Below, one piece after another: positions 12,065 through 22,868 of a stretch of DNA of 64,000 nucleotides; positions within the stretch are counted from its first letter, which is position 1, and every line of letters begins with the position of its first letter. The notes under the pieces were generated by a model. That model saw only the letters and a program-made list of their open reading frames with translations. It did not search any database and had not been told where the DNA came from. Location: NCBI GenBank assembly GCA_030765065.1, contig CM060979.1, positions 22,721,001 through 22,785,000 on the forward strand, given 5' to 3'. This DNA comes from Deroplatys truncata (lineage: Eukaryota > Arthropoda > Insecta > Mantodea > Mantidae). The translations under genes and the position numbers were made by a program.

Positions 12065-12185
12065 CCAAAAATGCTTTTTTTGTATTCAGGGCGTCTCAAA
12101 ACATATATTTCCTGTGAAATCTCGGTATCGAGGTTTTGGGCGGAATACAATACTTCCCCTATTACTATACGTAGTACAGAAAGTA
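11537..12185 (+). mobile_element. H element, subfamily A, internally deleted
   Basis: It starts TCTGATGTATTACCTCAC and ends TAGTACAGAAAGT. The part between 'gagatgttcact' and 'aacaaaacaaatgtgc' has lost the middle of the 5' half. It has the ATGTTCCATTTAAAG block at 11890 and a 39-bp CA tract at 12022-12060. Confidence 0.85.
12022..12060. repeat. (CA)n microsatellite inside an H copy
   Basis: This is an uninterrupted CA run of about 19 units at the position where every H copy has a shorter CA-rich block. The position is fixed in the family while the length varies between copies. Confidence 0.97.
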
Positions 12186-12190
12186 AAAAT

Positions 12191-12334
12191 GTATATGACA
12201 TAAATTGTAACGAGATCTACATTTTTTGTGTAGTAAAATTTTGTGTATCTTTTACGCTTTACCAGTTATATGAAATTCATTCAGAATAAAGAGGACTATT
12301 GTGGACATTCCCAGAAAATTCAAGACGTAAGGCG
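12191..12334 (+). repeat. H element, subfamily A, internal fragment
   Basis: It starts at the conserved 'atatgacataaattgt' and runs to 'cccagaaaattcaaga'. Both ends are missing. The next ~145 bp (12335-12479) are not recognised. Confidence 0.75.
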
Positions 12335-12479
12335 GGATGTAAAAGAAACCACATGACTTGAGATACAGAGGTCGCCATACTTACAGTCGTATCACAGTAT
12401 GTGGAAGTTATGACATTTTAATGTGAAGTGTGGCGGAGTTTACAATACAAGATGGTGATGGCGCTATTTTTTTTTTAAA

Positions 12480-13299
12480 AAAAACATGTGTTACACTCGC
12501 ATGATCTTATCTCCTCTTGTACAAACTATTTTTACAAACGCTTATTCTCTATCTACTTCAAGTTAATCGAGATAAGCATTTGCAAAAACTATCTTGTTAC
12601 TAATTTTCTAGTAGATGCAAGGGGAATTGCTAGGCTTTAAGCGACAGTCAAACATTTTAAGAGCTGGTTGCTATGTGCAGTATTCCATTCTCTTTGCATT
12701 ACCAAGACATAAAAAAAGAATAGCAAATTCCCATTTGAGAAAAAGTATGTAGGAAAATCGAAACAAAAACAAGAAATATCTCGGAAAGGGTTTCATGTAC
12801 AAAAAATAAATATGTGACATATATTGTGTATTTTAACGAGATCTATATATTTGTGTAGTAAAATTTTGTCTATCTCTTACGGTTTACTAGTTATGCAAAA
12901 GTCGTTCAGAATGAAGGACTTTTGGAGACATTCCCATAAAATTCAAGACGCACATTCCATTTGCCATGAATATATGTTAAACATATGATATTTTAATCCA
13001 AATTATCGAAAAATCATCCTTTGAAGGGTAGTGGGGTAGGGGATTTTCTTGAAAATCTTGATATCGCATCTTTGGAAGATAGAAAAAGAAATACCCAGTT
13101 TGGTACTTATTCGACTTTTCATTTTTTGGTTATGCTGTTCACAGACAGACAAGTCACACATACACACATGGATATGTTTCAAAAAATACTTTATATGGAT
13201 TCAGGGGAGCAAAGCATGTATTTCCGTGAAATCTGGATATAGATTTTTTGGGTGGAATACAATACTTCCCCTACTTACTATACGTAGTAGAGAAAGTAA
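12480..13299 (+). mobile_element. H element, subfamily A, near complete
   Basis: The start is eroded (ATGTGTTACACTCGCATGA), followed by the subterminal motif (ttatctcctc), and the end is the intact hairpin plus GTAGAGAAAGT at 13297. The G-run block is at 13025 and the CA block near 13155. Confidence 0.85.
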
Positions 13300-13984
13300 A
13301 AATCAAGCGATGGGTGTAAAAACGGCACGAAACGAATTGGGGCATCGACGCAATATTTAATTGCCACACCATTTTCAAAGCGTAAAGCGTGTGCTCTTCT
13401 TTCCTCTATAGATTGGGTAATCCAGTAATCTAGCTCAGGGACGCATTATTAATAACGAAGAAATAAGACGTAGACAGCATTTTTACTTACTCTACTTACA
13501 GCTAACAGTTTTAATATACCTGTGTTCCCTTTACAGTTTTAATGTGCGCGCAATTTTCAACTGAGTTAGTTCAGGGAAGGGCAGAAAGCAAGAACTCAAA
13601 CACATGGACCTCTCTTTCTCTCGTATAATTTTAGTGTCCACAGAGAATGTAGAAAAATTAAGAGAAGCAGCATAAAAAGAATTCCTTTGTCATATAAAGG
13701 GGAACATTCCACAGTAATACCTCGTTTTCTACAAGCGCATTTATTCAAGAAATTGTAAAAGAGAAATAAAATTTCTAAGTCAACCCAATTTTGCATTCAC
13801 ACACAGCTCGGTGAATTTATTTACTTACTTTTTTAAAGACTATTTTAATTGCATAAAAAACTGTGCTTTACTTCTTTAAATGTACAATATTTTGTATGTA
13901 AAATAGAACTGTGATATAATGGGAACATATTTCAGCTGGTCAGCGATAGACACCCAAAGCTTTGATTTCTTCTGGATGAAAAAA
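13300..13984. other. Unassigned AT-rich region
   Basis: No gene, RNA or family similarity was recognised. Short open frames here have no features. Confidence 0.4.
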
Positions 13985-14835
13985 TCTAATGACTTTCTCT
14001 ACTCTTGTACAAACTATTTTTTACAAACGCTTATTCTCCTTATGCTTCATGTTAATCGAGATATCGAGATGTTAAACTTATTGCTAATTTTCTTGTAGAT
14101 GCAAGGGAAATTGGTAGGCTTTAAGCGATAGACAAATCTTTTAAGAGCTGGTTCCTATACGGCGCATTCCATTCTCTTTGTATGTCCAGGACATGAAAAC
14201 AATGAATAACGAATTCCCATTTCAGAAAAAGTATTGGAAAGTTTAAGGGAATAACAAGCAATATCTCGAAAACAAAACGTAAAAAATGTATATGACATAA
14301 ATTGTGTATTTTAACGCGATCTACATTTTTTTTGTGGTAACATTTTGTCTATCTCTTATGGTTTACCAGTTATGCAAAAGTCGTTCACAATGAAGAATAC
14401 TATTGAAGACATGTCCAGAAAATTCGAGATATACATTTCATTTGTCATGAAAATAACTTAAACATATAATATTTTAATCAAAATCGTTAGAACCATTTTT
14501 GAGGAAATTAAAATTTTCGAAAAATGTTCCATGTAAAGCGTAATCTGGGGTGGGGGGATTTTCTTAAAAACCTTCGTGTTGCATCTCTGGAAGATACTGA
14601 ACCTAAGACCAAGTTTGGAGTTTATCCGACTGTTCGTTTCTGAGCTATGCTGTTCACAGACACACACACACACACACACTCACACACACAGACACAAACA
14701 CAAATATGTTTCCAAAAATACTTCTTTTTGGATTCCTGAGGTCTCAAAACATATATTTTCGACGAAATCTCGGTATCGAGTTTTTGGGTGGAATACAATA
14801 CTTCCTCTACTTACTATACGTAGTAGAGAAAGCAA
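13985..14835 (+). mobile_element. H element, subfamily A, near complete
   Basis: It starts TCTAATGACTTTCTCTAC, a deletion that joins the terminus directly to the subterminal motif. It ends at the hairpin plus TAGAGAAAGC. The ATGTTCCATGTAAAG block lies at 14524 and the CA block at 14660-14700. Confidence 0.85.
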
Positions 14836-14954
14836 AAAGTGTAGGTATACATGGGTCAATGGATATAAAAAACATAAAATAAAATATTATTAACATTAAA
14901 TGTTTTAAAAGTTTAAAACAAAACATGGCCTTGTACACCCAGTACTTTGTAAAC

Positions 14955-15222
14955 TCAGCAACGAGATTTTACTATAAATACACGTTTGGAGGCTCACTGA
15001 ATAAAAACTGTATTTTTAGAAAAAGGTCCATGTGTGTTTGCGAATAGCACAACCTAAAAATGAAAACTGGCACAAATTCCAAACCTTATATTTAAACTTC
15101 AATATCTTCCGAAGATGTGACACGAATATTTTCAAGAAAATCTCCCCAAACCGGACTACCCTTTATATGGAACGTTTAGAAATCTTTTTTCTTTCTCAAA
15201 AATGCTTCCAACAATTTTGATC
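14955..15222 (-). repeat. H element fragment, internal
   Basis: The minus-strand fragment has the 'gagatttcaccggaaat'-like block, the GT/CA block, the C-run block near 15140 and ends after 'caattttgatca'. Both termini are absent. Confidence 0.7.
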
Positions 15223-15265
15223 ACAGCTTAGATTAGATATATGACAGGGAGATGAAGAGGAGGGA

Positions 15266-15996
15266 TTTGAGTGTTTCTTTAAATATTATATATTTATGTT
15301 TGCCTCGGCTGCGTCAGCATTATTGTTAGAGACATGGATTTTTTGCCAGGAGTGGTGCGGATGAAGAATGTAGGCTTATAAAGATTATAATTTTTAATTC
15401 ACTCCTTTTTATTAATTCTTGACACGATGTAAATAACACTTCACTGATATAGAGAGATGTATTAAATACTTGTACTTTTTAAACACGTAAACTATTTTCG
15501 TCTCACACTGAATACGTATTAAATTTATCGAGGACACATCTCGTGTCCGGTTAGGAACACTGTCTACAAGCAACTGACTTCCAAATTTGAACATTTTGCT
15601 TTATTTTATTTTCTGATTGGCTAATCCTAGTCCTATAGAATACCTTCATTTAACTAAAGCCTTTCTGGTTGTTGATTGGCTACTTTATAAACTGTCACTA
15701 AAATTACTTTATTGCTTCCAAGAATTACAAGTAGTATTGTTAAACTTTCAAATTCATTACTGCCTCAAGGGTACCTCATTGTCACCTCATTGTTAGCAAC
15801 ACTTAACCTATTATTCTCACAGCTCCTACATTATTAAATTACGTAATACATTCACATAACTTTGTTACACATGTATACAATAATATAAACATATATAAGG
15901 ACTGTAATATACTCATATTGCTTTAAGGCGGGCTGTTATTATATTTTTTATTATATAATTTGACTGAAATCATTTAAGTGTTAAAATACTGCCTCA
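15266..15996 (-). repeat. R3 LTR-like repeat, 3' truncated
   Basis: Read on the minus strand it starts TGAGGCAGTATTTTAACAC at 15996 and runs to 15266, where similarity to 2832-3724 and 49120-49959 stops short of the CA end. Confidence 0.7.
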
Positions 15997-16363
15997 AATT
16001 TGTTTTTATCACAAAAGACAGCATGAGAATATTATGTGTTGTACCATCAGGCCTCATACTCGACCACTTTTTATTAAACGTGGTATATTAACACTGACTT
16101 CAATGTTTATCTTGAGTTGTGACTTTATATGAAGAAAAATATTCATGAATATAAACACTGCTCCTCAATGAGTGCTGTATCTGCTGAGGGCTTTGTTCCT
16201 GCTAGATACTTAACAAGTGCTTACGTGAACTTTTTCAGCCTGTGGTTCGTTATGCCGCAATATTTTGAGGCAACTCAAGTAGCACAACTAATTTCTTACT
16301 TTACAAAAAAAAAAAAAAGCTATAAGAATTTGAACAAACAAATCAGAACATGAGCATTGCGAA
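15997..16363. other. Unassigned region
   Basis: A 74-codon open frame at 16129-16353 has no recognisable similarity. Nothing else was seen. Confidence 0.35.
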
Positions 16364-17212
16364 GTTTTTTTACTTTCTCTACTACGATAGTATGTAGGGG
16401 AAGTATTGCATTCCAACCAAAAATTCGATACCGAGATTTCACCGGAAATACATGTTTTGAGACCCCTGACTCCAAATAAAGCACTTTTGAAAACATGTCT
16501 GTATGCGTGTCTGTCTGTGAACAACATAACCCACAAACGAAAAGTACGATAGGTATCCAACGTGATATTTGAGTTTAGTATCTTCTAGGAATGGGACACG
16601 AAGATTTTCAAGAAAACCAATCCTTCTCAGACTACTCTTTACATGGAACATTTTCGAAAATTTTGAATGGCTCAAAAATGGCTCTAACGATTTTGATTAA
16701 AGTACCACATGTTTAAGAAATTTTATGGCAAACGAAATGTATGTTCTGAATTCCCTGGGAATGTCCCCAAAAGTGCTCTTCATTCTGAATGAGTTTCGCA
16801 TAACTGGTAAATCGTAACAGATAGACAAAATTTTACTACACAAAAAATTTGGATCTCGTTAAAACACACAATTTGTCATACTTTTTTTTGTCCATTGAAC
16901 CATTTCTGAGATATTCCTTGTTATTGGTTGGAATTTTCCATTACTTATACTTTTTTCTCAAATGGGAGTTCGTTATTCGTTTTGTTTTCTTTCTTTTGTC
17001 CTGGACATGCAAAGAGATTGGAATGCACCACATAGCAACCAGCTCTTAAAATATTTGACTATCGCTTAAAGCCTACCATATTCCCCTTGCATCTACAAGA
17101 AAATTAGCAATAAGATTAACATCTCGATTAACATGAAGCATATGGAGAATAAGCGTTTGTAAAAATAGTTTGTACAAGAGTAGAGAAAGTCATGCGAGTG
17201 TAATATATAAGA
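16364..17212 (-). mobile_element. H element, subfamily A, near complete
   Basis: It has the plus-strand left edge 'tttttactttctctactac' and the right edge 'gtagagaaagtcatgcgag' followed by a diverged terminus. All internal blocks are present in order on the minus strand. Confidence 0.87.
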
Positions 17213-17929
17213 TTTTTATTAATTAAAATTTACCAGCCATAATTCATTTATACATTTATGATTTAGCAACCTTTACTCGGCGGATAAAATATGGTTTTAA
17301 ATTCATCTGTGAGAAGCATGCTTACAATACAAGAAATGGGATCTAGTTTGTTTAATTATTGCTAAAATTATTTAATAAAATACCATCAAAGCATCATAGG
17401 TTACTAGTTCTTAATATTCAGAAACGTTTTATTATTGATTAATTTTAAATCCTTTTCTTTTTTAATCTAGACAAGTGTGTAAATATGGCTATATTATAAC
17501 TATGTATGTACTAGTTGACCACGATATGAATGCGCTTGGAGGAGGCCACCACTGTTTTATGGTTGACAGTCAAGACTAGGGAATAGAGAGGGGTGAGGGG
17601 CAAGGCAATAGAGAATGTACATCGCACAATGAAAACAGTGCTACATTTGCAGGTCTGAGCCTCGCTAGCGAATGTAACTTGGAACTGCGGATGTTTTCTT
17701 TATCCAGCTGTCCTTCCGATGCCTCACCCACTTGTTCCGTACCTCTTCCACCGCACGCACTCATATCGTGGCCGACTAGTACCCGTGACGAATTCATTGT
17801 TTTGTAAACTTAAGGCTGAAGTAAACTATTAACTATTAATACATAATTATTCTACTACAAACAGTTAGCATATTTGCCTCAATAAAAATAAATGTAGTAT
17901 TACACAAATAATTTTGAATACTATTCATT
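17213..17929. other. Unassigned region
   Basis: AT-rich with a GC-richer patch at 17520-17790. A minus-strand 73-codon open frame in that patch is not recognised. Confidence 0.35.
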
Positions 17930-18510
17930 CAATGTTTCTCTATCCTCTATGGTTATTGCTGGGTATACAAACTGTTCTTACAAAAACTTATTTTTCTAAT
18001 ACATTTTAATCCAAATAAACCTTTGCATAAATAGCTACATTACACATTTTGTTATAGATACAATGGGAACAGCCATAGACAAATGTTTAAGAACTGGGTG
18101 CTATATGCTGGCCTTAAAATTCCATACTGTTTCCATGTGTGGCAGTAATTTGTATCACAATAATGTAAATGCCAGAGTGATTGTAGTGTAAATTAACATT
18201 ATTGTATGACAATGATTTGAGATGTTTGTTAATTATATGCATTGTTAGGAAATAAGTTTACACGGCCTCACTGAAACTGACAATAGGAGCGGATAACAAT
18301 GTGCGAGGGGGTGAGTTGAATATTAATTAGAAGAGACAAACAAATGACTTCAGATTGGCGCGCTTTTCTTAGAAATAACGGGAATATTTTCCCTAGAGCA
18401 TATGTTTTCGTAATTTTTGATTGGATATAAAAATAGACGCTAATGTTGGCGCGTTTTATTAACCAATAGCAGCTCGGTTATAATCTTTAGGCATATCGGG
18501 GTGTGGGAGT

Positions 18511-18546
18511 ATAAAAAGCTAAAGTCAGAGGCAGATTTCGTCAGTC
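18511..18546 (+). promoter_or_regulatory. TATA box and initiator in the LTR-like insertion
   Basis: 'gtataaaaagctaaag' is followed ~30 bp later by 'cgtcagtcc'. The TATA to TCAGT spacing is that of insect RNA polymerase II core promoters and of many insect LTRs. Confidence 0.6.
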
Positions 18547-18903
18547 CAACAGAAGCATTCATGCGTTATACGTCGCACAGTTAGTTCATCAGAATTGTTC
18601 GCGGGTTACACGTCGCGTAGTTCAACGGAAGCATACATAAAGTACACGTCGCAATTCTACAGAATCTCTCGCGTCTTAAAGTTTGTTATAAATGTGAAAC
18701 ACGCGAATTAATAATGTGCAGTAAATAAGTGATTATAGTGATATTAGAAAATATAACAGTTTCAGTTTGGTGTGTATCACGAATCAATATATGAACTTAA
18801 TTGTGACGGTAATAAAAGTGTAAAAACAAATTATTTTATCAATGTTATCTTTGAGTAACAAAATCCTTTCCGCTTACACACCCTGTTTAAGAGATTTGCT
18901 GGA

Positions 18904-18906
<3 letters not shown>

Positions 18907-18960
<54 letters not shown>
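18907..18960. repeat. (TAA)n microsatellite
   Basis: About 18 TAA units without interruption, inside the LTR-like insertion. Confidence 0.97.
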
Positions 18961-18961
<1 letters not shown>

Positions 18962-19835
18962 GCTAGCCGGAGCACAATGAACCCAAAATACAAAATAATA
19001 AAACAATAACAGGCGCCCAGCAATAAGATAACACGAAGTGAATCAGACAAATTGGCTTCCATACATGGGACATATAAACATGAAGTATCTTCCAACTACC
19101 AACTAATAACAAATATACCACTTCACATGCAATCGCGAGAAACAACCGAATGTTGACAGGACTTTGACCAGAAGATGAACTACTCGAACCTTTAATAACG
19201 GATATCTGAAAAATAAGTTAAGATATCTACATTGTTAATGTAATACGTTTTCGTCTCTTGCTTAACGTTTACCAGTTATACAAGATTATACAAGGTTCCT
19301 TCCGAATGAAGAGGACTTCCTAGGCTATTCACGGAAAATTCAAGATATGGATTTTATTTGACATCCGAATATATTTAATGTGCGGTATTATAATCAATTC
19401 TATAACCATTTAGTGATGCTGTAAAATTATTTTGTAAAGAATATATGAATCCTTTATCGTTTTCAATTTTTAGATAGTAAAACGTTTCCAAAAATGTTCC
19501 ATGTAAAACGTAGTTTGGGGGTGGGGAATTTTATTGAAAATCTTTGTGTCACGTCTTTGGAAGTTACTGAAACTAATTACCAAGTTTCGTATTTATTCGA
19601 CTTTTCGTTTTTGAGTTATGTTGTTCACAGACACGCAAACGTACGTACACGTAAAGTTTTATTAAAATACCTTATTTTGATTTAGGGGGCGTGTGAAGTC
19701 TCGGTATCGTATTTTTGACAAATGAAATTCCTATTAGAAAAAGTGAGAAAGTAAAAAAGTTAAATTGCATTTCACCTTTTCTAGGATTCTTCCAGTAAGT
19801 ACATTTACGTCGACAACCAAGGCAACTTCGACATT

Positions 19836-20121
19836 AAATAAATTAAATTGAGTTTTATTTATGGACGCTCTTTAACTTCTGTGGTCCTTAGTGTCCCGTT
19901 CTATATTGGGCGTGAAAGACCGGTAATTTTGCTCAGCGGCCTCTTTATCAGGCTCGAGGTTGTTTTACGTGACGCAAATCACAGGTTTACTTCCCTTCCG
20001 AAGGAAGCCACACTAAGCATTTTTACGCCCGAAAAAATTCCATCGCCCTTCGGCGGGTTTGAACCCGCGACCTCGGGAACTAGAGGCCAGCATGGTAACC
20101 ACTACACCACGGAGGACGACT
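19836..20121 (-). mobile_element. SINE-1 copy with target duplication
   Basis: The minus-strand SINE has its head at 20121 (tRNA A-box-like tggtgtagtggtt, B box on the minus strand within 20040-20060) and its tail at 19836. Duplication AACTTCGACATT at 19824-19835 is matched by AACTTCGACGTT at 20122-20133. Several small deletions in the body mark it as older than the copy at 27418. Confidence 0.9.
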
Positions 20122-20480
20122 AACTTCGACGTTCAACCCTCTTTACAAGGTATATGATTTCTTATAATTTAGATTTCTAAATTATCATTCTTCTTTTCTG
20201 ACGTTACTATGCATTCCAATGTTGACAGCAATAAATGACCTATGTGTATATGCGTCAAAGCGATGTTTAAAAGAGTTATTTTTCTTGGATAATAAACACT
20301 GTTTAACCTTGTTTTGTTCACGTTCTTCTGTAAAAGCAACTGTAGTAGGTATACAATTAACAATGGTGTAATTCATTTTTCTTCACTGAGCTGCAAAATC
20401 AATATTAAGCTTCCGTGCACATTGTTATGAGCCATAATACACACACAATCAATATCAACAGTAATGTTATATTCACATAC

Positions 20481-20564
20481 CCTTTTCCGCTAAATGTCCA
20501 CTAAGTAAACTGGGATTGCTGTAAATGGAATTGTTGTATTCGCCCATGCCGTCCCACGCTTGAT
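20481..20564 (-). CDS. Candidate internal exon of an unidentified host gene
   Basis: On the minus strand, a T-rich tract ending 'tttatgtttcag' meets an 84-nt segment that ends 'gaaaagg' followed by 'gtatgtga', a good 5' splice site. Only one of three frames is open; it contains WDGMGEYNNSIY and then NPSLLSGHLAEKG. Both ends are in phase 1, so the exon can be skipped without shifting the frame. Base composition is richer in GC than the flanks. No repeat family in the window covers it. I do not recognise the protein; other exons would lie outside this window or be too short to spot. A chance arrangement cannot be excluded. Confidence 0.5.
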
Positions 20565-20907
20565 CTGAAACATAAAGTAGAAAACAACGTTTACTTAACA
20601 GATGCGACTGCAAGCGTGTTCCTCTAATATTCATGTTATGTGCTGGAATAACGCTGTTTGCGTAATCTACTTTTGAAGCTAACAAAGGAACAGACTTGTT
20701 TGAGCTACATGCTATAACACGAAATGTATTACACGGATACAGCCAAATAAAGTTAAACAAAAATTATGCAAACCGTTAAAAACATAACATCAATAAATGT
20801 TTATCGTAGTTCGTATTCAACCATAGGTTTAGTAATTGTCATTATATGATTTTCTGTTTGTACTGGATTTCCAGATTGTCAAATTGAAAATAAGGAGCAC
20901 AAGCGAA
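20565..20907. other. Unassigned; possibly intron next to the candidate exon
   Basis: AT-rich sequence without repeat similarity, lying upstream of the candidate exon on the minus strand. The exon's open frame continues artificially into it. Confidence 0.35.
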
Positions 20908-21250
20908 CGGGATGGCTCTGTCGTAACTTATAAGACTCGTAATCGGGAGGTCCCGGGTTCGATTCCCGCCGATCCCCCATTCTGACCCGGGTTTTTTCGT
21001 GGTTTCCCTGGGTCGTTAGGCGAATGCTCGGGTGGTTCACATTCTACTGCGACTTTCCTGTCTACATAATCATCGATTTCAGGGTTGAAGGACCCGGCGC
21101 CAGTGTTCGGTTTGTCACCGCTGGACGGTTACTGTGCGCTTTGTAAAGGTTTCTCCCTGGCATCGGTCGGACTGCTCAGCTAGATAACGTCTCCGGGTGC
21201 TCTTAGAGCAGAATCTCATTTAGCGGGCCACCGGGGAGGGCAGGGGCTTT
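20908..21250 (+). mobile_element. tRNA-headed SINE (SINE-2 type), tRNA-Thr-like head
   Basis: The head has an anticodon-loop-like 'gactcgtaatcgggaggtc' and a clear B box GGTTCGATTCC at 20953, with 'cgatccccc' pairing against 'gggatgg' as an acceptor stem would. After it comes 'ttttttcgtggtttccctgg' and 'cgaatgctcgggtggttc', a block shared with the element at 60176-60657. The tail end is uncertain; GC-rich sequence continues to about 21480. A functional tRNA gene is unlikely because the A box is degenerate. Confidence 0.65.
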
Positions 21251-21620
21251 GTCGGATGCGTTCGAACTGAAAACGTTAGGTGCCTCGTCCATGCTTGGCA
21301 TATCGTCTCCCGGATCTGGTCACCCTTAGGATCCCTCTCCTCATTTCTCCTTCCCAGGAGAAGCAGAAAGTGTCGTTGCGGCTTTCCGACGGTGCTCTGC
21401 CCTGGTTTCGGGGGCCCCATATCTTTGCCTTTGACTCTAGAAACTGATGTTGAGTATTACTAGAGGTCGACATTTGCCTTTTTTGTTCCTTTGTTTACAA
21501 TCGTAAGCTTTGTATATGTAAATGTGTTTGATGCCTAGGAGATAAAATATAAAATCTTTAATTTCCAATTTTCGGTATGTGTATCTTTTCGTAGCTTAAG
21601 CGCATATTATGGCCTTTTCT

Positions 21621-22440
21621 TTTTACTTTCTCTACTACGTACAGTAAGTAGGGGAAGTATTGCATTCCACCAAAAAATTCGATACCGAGATTTCACCGGA
21701 AATATATGTTTTGACACCCCCTGAATCCAAAATAAAGCATTTTTGGAAACATGTCCATGTGTGTGTCTGTGAACAGCATAACTCAGAAACGAACAGTCCG
21801 ATAAACACCAAGCTTGGGATTTAGGTTCAGTATCTTCCAGAGATGCGACACGAAGGTTTTCAAGAAAATCCCCCACCCCAGATTACCGTTTACATGGAAC
21901 ATTTTACGAAAATTTTAATTTTCTCAAAAAATGGCTCTAACGATTTTGATTAAAATATCATATGTTTAAGATATTTTTATGACAAATGAAATGTATATCT
22001 CGAATTTTCTGAGAATGTCTCCAAAAGTATTCTTCATTGTGAACGACTTTTGCATAACTGGTAAACCACAAGAGATAGACAACATTTTACTACACAAAGA
22101 TGTAGATCGCATTAAAATACACAATTTGTGTCATACTTTTTTTTTGTTGAGTGAACCATTTTTGAGATATTGCTTGTTATTCCCTTAAATTTTCCAATAC
22201 TTATACTTTTTCTCAAATTTGTTATTCATTTTTTTTTGTCCTGGTAATGCAAAGAGAATGGAATACTCCACATAGCAACCAGGTCTTAAAAGATTTGACT
22301 ATCGCTTAAAGCCTAGCAATTCCTCTTGCATCTACAAGAAAATTAGCAATAAGATTATGATGAAACATATGGAGAATAAACATATGTAAAAATAGTTTGT
22401 ACAAGACTAGAGAAGGTCATGTGAGTGTAACAGATCAGAT
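21621..22440 (-). mobile_element. H element, subfamily A, near complete
   Basis: Left edge 'ttttactttctctactacg', right edge 'gtgagtgtaacagatcagat'. All blocks are in order on the minus strand. The frame from the minus-strand block at 21876 is open for 89 codons. Confidence 0.88.
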
Positions 22441-22745
22441 TTTTTTTGCCGCGAAGGTCTACCCAGGCAGGAGCGGAAGCCCAAGCCCCCACCGAACAAC
22501 CCAGGGTCAGCGCCATCCGAGCGGCTCTCTGACAGTGGGGGTTTCCCATGTGGCCAATACCTTGTTTCCTAAAAAGGCCCGCCCGCGGGAAATGGTGGTG
22601 GATACGCCACTTACGCGCGTCACCCTTAAATGATGACTATCAAAAACCTCGTTAGGGCCGTCAGCAGTCTAGCATGCCGTCTACCAACTCCCACTCGAGG
22701 CATCTCACAAACCTGCCTGGGCGGAAAAATCAGCCAGACGTACCC
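22441..22745. other. GC-rich segment bounded by a 10-bp inverted repeat
   Basis: GC content jumps relative to both neighbours. CCCAGGCAGG at 22462-22471 and its complement CCTGCCTGGG at 22712-22721 are both followed by GCGGAA-like sequence. It could be a small inverted-repeat element or part of a longer unit. No coding similarity was recognised. Confidence 0.4.
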
Positions 22746-22868
22746 AGGGGGTGTGAAATATCGTTATCGTATTTTTGGGTGAATGCCATTCCTACTATGT
22801 ACGTGGCAGAGAAAGTAAAAAGGTTAAATTGTATTTCACCTTATCTAGGATTCTTCCAGGAAGTACAT
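22746..22868 (+). repeat. H 3'-end fragment plus shared flank, duplicated from 19686-19804
   Basis: The stretch matches 19686-19804 across the H terminus and about 55 bp beyond it ('gttaaattg.atttcacctt' and 'ctaggattcttccag'). Sharing of the flank shows a copied segment rather than two independent H insertions. Confidence 0.75.

Larger units (their letters stand above)
18138..19125 (+). mobile_element. LTR-like insertion (988 bp) with 4-bp duplication CATG
   Basis: The insertion starts TGTGGCAG and ends CCACTTCA (TG...CA) and is flanked by CATG on both sides (18134-18137 and 19126-19129). A TATA-type promoter lies near 18511 (gtataaaaag) with an initiator-like TCAGTC about 30 bp downstream at 18541. 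An AATAAAA signal lies near 18811. These fit a solo LTR. A (TAA)n tract occupies 18907-18960. The element could instead be a deleted LTR retrotransposon whose LTR ends near TTACACA at 18880. No polymerase coding sequence is present. Confidence 0.7.
17930..19765 (+). mobile_element. H element, subfamily B, split by an LTR-like insertion
   Basis: The two halves are 17930-18137 and 19126-19765. The left half ends 'ccatactgtttccatg' and the right half resumes 'catgcaatcgcgagaaac'; the uninterrupted form is seen near 6885 and 59100. The 3' end is eroded (agtgagaaagt). The ATGTTCCATGTAAAA block is at 19494. Confidence 0.87.

Noticed and set aside
20908..20980. Functional tRNA-Thr gene
   Set aside because: The A box and D arm are degenerate and the sequence continues into a SINE body shared with other copies.
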